From Symsagittifera roscoffensis (taxonomy: Eukaryota > Xenacoelomorpha > Acoela > Convolutidae), in the NCBI RefSeq assembly GCF_963678635.1, contig NC_087064.1:15987802-16051801 (forward strand): a stretch of DNA of 64,000 nt. The letters are read 5' to 3'. The position numbers and the translations under genes are program-made. Below the pieces are notes generated by a model. It was given only the letters and a program-made list of their open reading frames with translations. It was not told the origin of the DNA and made no database searches. Below, in pieces: positions 62,338 to 64,000 of the stretch (position 1 is the first letter of the stretch; every line of letters starts with the position of its first letter).

Positions 62338-64000
62338 TCAGGCGATGCACAAGTAGTATTTTTTGTGCAGATACACCATTATCTCAGTTTCCGCAAAGAC
62401 TACATGTAGGATAGCGTACAATTCCCTCGAGCTCAGTTTGCCCCTGTTTGGGTCATACACCGGCATTGAGACCTCCGTTATTCCTCTTTCAATCATGAAG
62501 TCTCGTAGTCTTGTTAGTGCCAACATCACGTGTTCGGGATCAATTCTGTTCCTGTCATTGACCCTCGTCACTAGGAAGCACAGATATTTGCCCGGGACTT
62601 GTGCTACTGATGGTGGAAGCGCTGCCATCCCTCCCAGTCCTGGTCCCTGTCTGAACAGAAACTCCACGTTCTGGTACTCTCTTCTCAAGTCAGCTTCCAA
62701 TCTTGATTTGAAACTCATGTCCGCCGTGATGCAGATCGCGCTAGTCCTGTTTGACAGGATGAAGTCGCTATCCGTTATCATGATGTTTTCCGAGTACTCA
62801 TTGGGTATTTCAAATTTCGTTTTGAAATTCCGACCTATGGTAGGCTCTGGCTCTTCTTCTTCCAGTTCCAATTTGCTTGTTTCTCTCACTTCCTTGTGCT
62901 TCTTTATCATCAAATTTTCGGTGTGGGTAAGTCCTACCCCCACTCCCCGGACAAAAATATTTATCGACGTCCCCGTCGATGTTGTCGGGTCTGAATTGTC
63001 CGGAGGAATGTCCAGTGGCCTATCTATTGCCGTCCACACGAAAAGAAGGTCCTCTGCCTTCATATAATTTGCCGATGATACGTCGACTTGTTGAATGCTT
63101 TGTTTTTCGCGGCTCTCGTCTTTGACATCGCGCATCCACTCTAGTATCCTCAAGTTCGTGTTCTCCCTCCTCTCTATCTCACTCTGTTCGAGATCCGTCT
63201 CCAATTCTGGCGTTGAGTAGTCTTCCTGCGGATAGTGTCCACCATCGTCAATGACCTGCCATTCCTCTTCGGCTTCCAGTTCGCCTGCACTCAGTAGTTC
63301 CTCGCCCAATTTGTCTGGCTGTATCTTATCGATCAAGAAGTCATCCCCGTACCTGTTGTACCTCATGCCGGTCCGTTTACGATTGCCAGTCCTGGTCCCT
63401 GGTGGTATTGGTCGATCTGGCTCCATCCACTTCGGCACCTCATCTTGCTCCGGGTCGTTCCAGTCTTCTTCTACAAATGATCCTGCTTCAGACTCCACTT
63501 CTATCTTTTCATTGTCGTCTAAACTCAAGTTCTCATTACCATCATTCTTCTCTCTGGTGCCTTTTTCATTCACTTCACACGCTGGCTCTACCACCAGGTA
63601 CTCAAGACCCTCCATGTCCTTCGGTATGCACCAATCCTCCGGGGACGGGACGTGAGGCTTCAGATTTTCATAATGTGCCGCTCGCCCAGTACTCAAGCGA
63701 TAGAACCGTCCTTGTTGATGAACTTCCGTTATCATGAATGGTCCCCTCCACTTCTTGAGTAGTTTCTTTGTTCCCTTGGGCGGTATGACATTTTGGAAGA
63801 CCCACACGTATTGGCCCACTTCATATGGCTTCGCTTGTAATATTTTTTCGTCATATTTTCTGCGTTGCCTCATTTGCGCTTGCGCCGTGTTCCTCCTGCA
63901 TAGCTCGTTTAACTCATGTTGTCTTTTGATCGCTTCTTTCACGTATGCCTGAGGCGACGTCCTTTTCCCTTCGTATTCCGGGTAAAAGAATGTCAGAGGC
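62338..64000 (-). CDS. pol: Pol C-terminus: integrase tail, acidic linker, macro-like domain (Giant-2)
   Basis: Open to the window edge; the 534 codons below 63942 are described. Residues ~25-95 are the gypsy integrase C-terminal domain (RRKYDEK, GQYVWV, LLKKWRGPFMI, FYRLS, HYENLKPH). ~100-330 are an acidic linker. ~381-527 resemble an OARD1-type macro domain: ICITADMSFKSRLEADL, GLGGMAALP, KYLCFLVTR, LALTRLRDFMIERGITEVSM, PVYDPNRGKL, a helix and a final IMVYL strand. In that family this fold binds ADP-ribose. The glycine-rich GCGLD loop is replaced here by YDPNRG. It ends at TGA/TAG-free sequence up to 62338. Confidence 0.75.
   Translation of the reverse strand, partial: PLTFFYPEYEGKRTSPQAYVKEAIKRQHELNELCRRNTAQAQMRQRRKYDEKILQAKPYEVGQYVWVFQNVIPPKGTKKLLKKWRGPFMITEVHQQGRFYRLSTGRAAHYENLKPHVPSPEDWCIPKDMEGLEYLVVEPACEVNEKGTREKNDGNENLSLDDNEKIEVESEAGSFVEEDWNDPEQDEVPKWMEPDRPIPPGTRTGNRKRTGMRYNRYGDDFLIDKIQPDKLGEELLSAGELEAEEEWQVIDDGGHYPQEDYSTPELETDLEQSEIERRENTNLRILEWMRDVKDESREKQSIQQVDVSSANYMKAEDLLFVWTAIDRPLDIPPDNSDPTTSTGTSINIFVRGVGVGLTHTENLMIKKHKEVRETSKLELEEEEPEPTIGRNFKTKFEIPNEYSENIMITDSDFILSNRTSAICITADMSFKSRLEADLRREYQNVEFLFRQGPGLGGMAALPPSVAQVPGKYLCFLVTRVNDRNRIDPEHVMLALTRLRDFMIERGITEVSMPVYDPNRGKLSSRELYAILHVVFAETEIMVYLHKKYYLCIA

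Larger units (their letters stand above)
51611..64000 (-). mobile_element. Giant-2: 3' part of a second giant LTR element
   Basis: In element sense: integrase C-terminus and macro-like Pol end (entering at the right window edge), spacer, ORF3 segments a-f, 3' noncoding region, polypurine tract, LTR. The architecture is the same as Giant-1, with clearly diverged protein sequence. The 5' half lies outside the window. Confidence 0.85.

Overview
The window looks like a repeat-rich stretch of an invertebrate nuclear genome. Everything recognisable is mobile-element sequence: Ty3/gypsy-type gag and pol, LTRs, LINE fragments and a MITE-like hairpin. No rRNA, tRNA, operon or ordinary host gene was found. 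The arthropod-like feel of the LINE reverse transcriptase is only an impression, and the species cannot be named. Coding stretches are moderately GC-rich, spacers are AT-rich, and there is one 200-base assembly gap (34656-34855).

The main theme is a family of very large LTR retrotransposons, called Giant-0 to Giant-4 here. Giant-1 (minus strand, 3148-31549, 28.4 kb) is flanked by two ~885-bp LTRs. In its own reading direction it runs: 5' LTR, candidate primer-binding site, 2-kb leader, Gag (coiled coil, capsid-like region, two CCHC knuckles), aspartic protease, RT (YVDD), RNase H, a linker with a 42-bp repeat, integrase, a macro-domain-like Pol C-terminus, a ~0.47-kb spacer, an 8.4-kb extra reading frame (ORF3), a polypurine tract and the 3' LTR. 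It sits inside the ORF3 of an older relative (Giant-3, 2181-3147 and 31550-34655), whose two halves join cleanly when Giant-1 is removed. Inside Giant-1, a 2,724-bp block (macro + integrase C-terminus joined to RNase H + RT) is present as two extra tandem copies (18596-24043).

Giant-2 (minus strand, 51611 to beyond the right edge) repeats the order macro-like Pol C-terminus, spacer, ORF3, PPT, LTR with diverged sequence, so ORF3 belongs to the element. ORF3 is split differently in each copy by frameshifts or nonsense codons. Pieced together by homology it is one protein of roughly 2,800-2,960 residues. I divide it into segments a-f: a, small N-terminal region; b, coiled coil plus an SGNH/GDSL-hydrolase domain; c, a second weakly SGNH-like module; d, unrecognised; e, acidic and low-complexity; f, a conserved Cys/His cluster. 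Giant-4 (plus strand, 35705-49985) is a 5'-truncated relic of ORF3 with an internal SGNH deletion and a diverged internal tandem duplication.

Between 44.1 and 52.5 kb is a rearranged patch: a 1.79-kb direct repeat (~99% identical) holding Giant-4's LTR, pieces of one LINE in the wrong order, an inverted LTR fragment and the 3' LTR of Giant-2. At the left edge (1-1350) a gag N-terminus related to Giant-1 is joined to a RING/B-box/coiled-coil (TRIM-like) reading frame.

Most copies are decayed. The strongest candidates for something undescribed are the giant SGNH-bearing ORF3, the macro-like Pol terminus and the TRIM-Gag junction.
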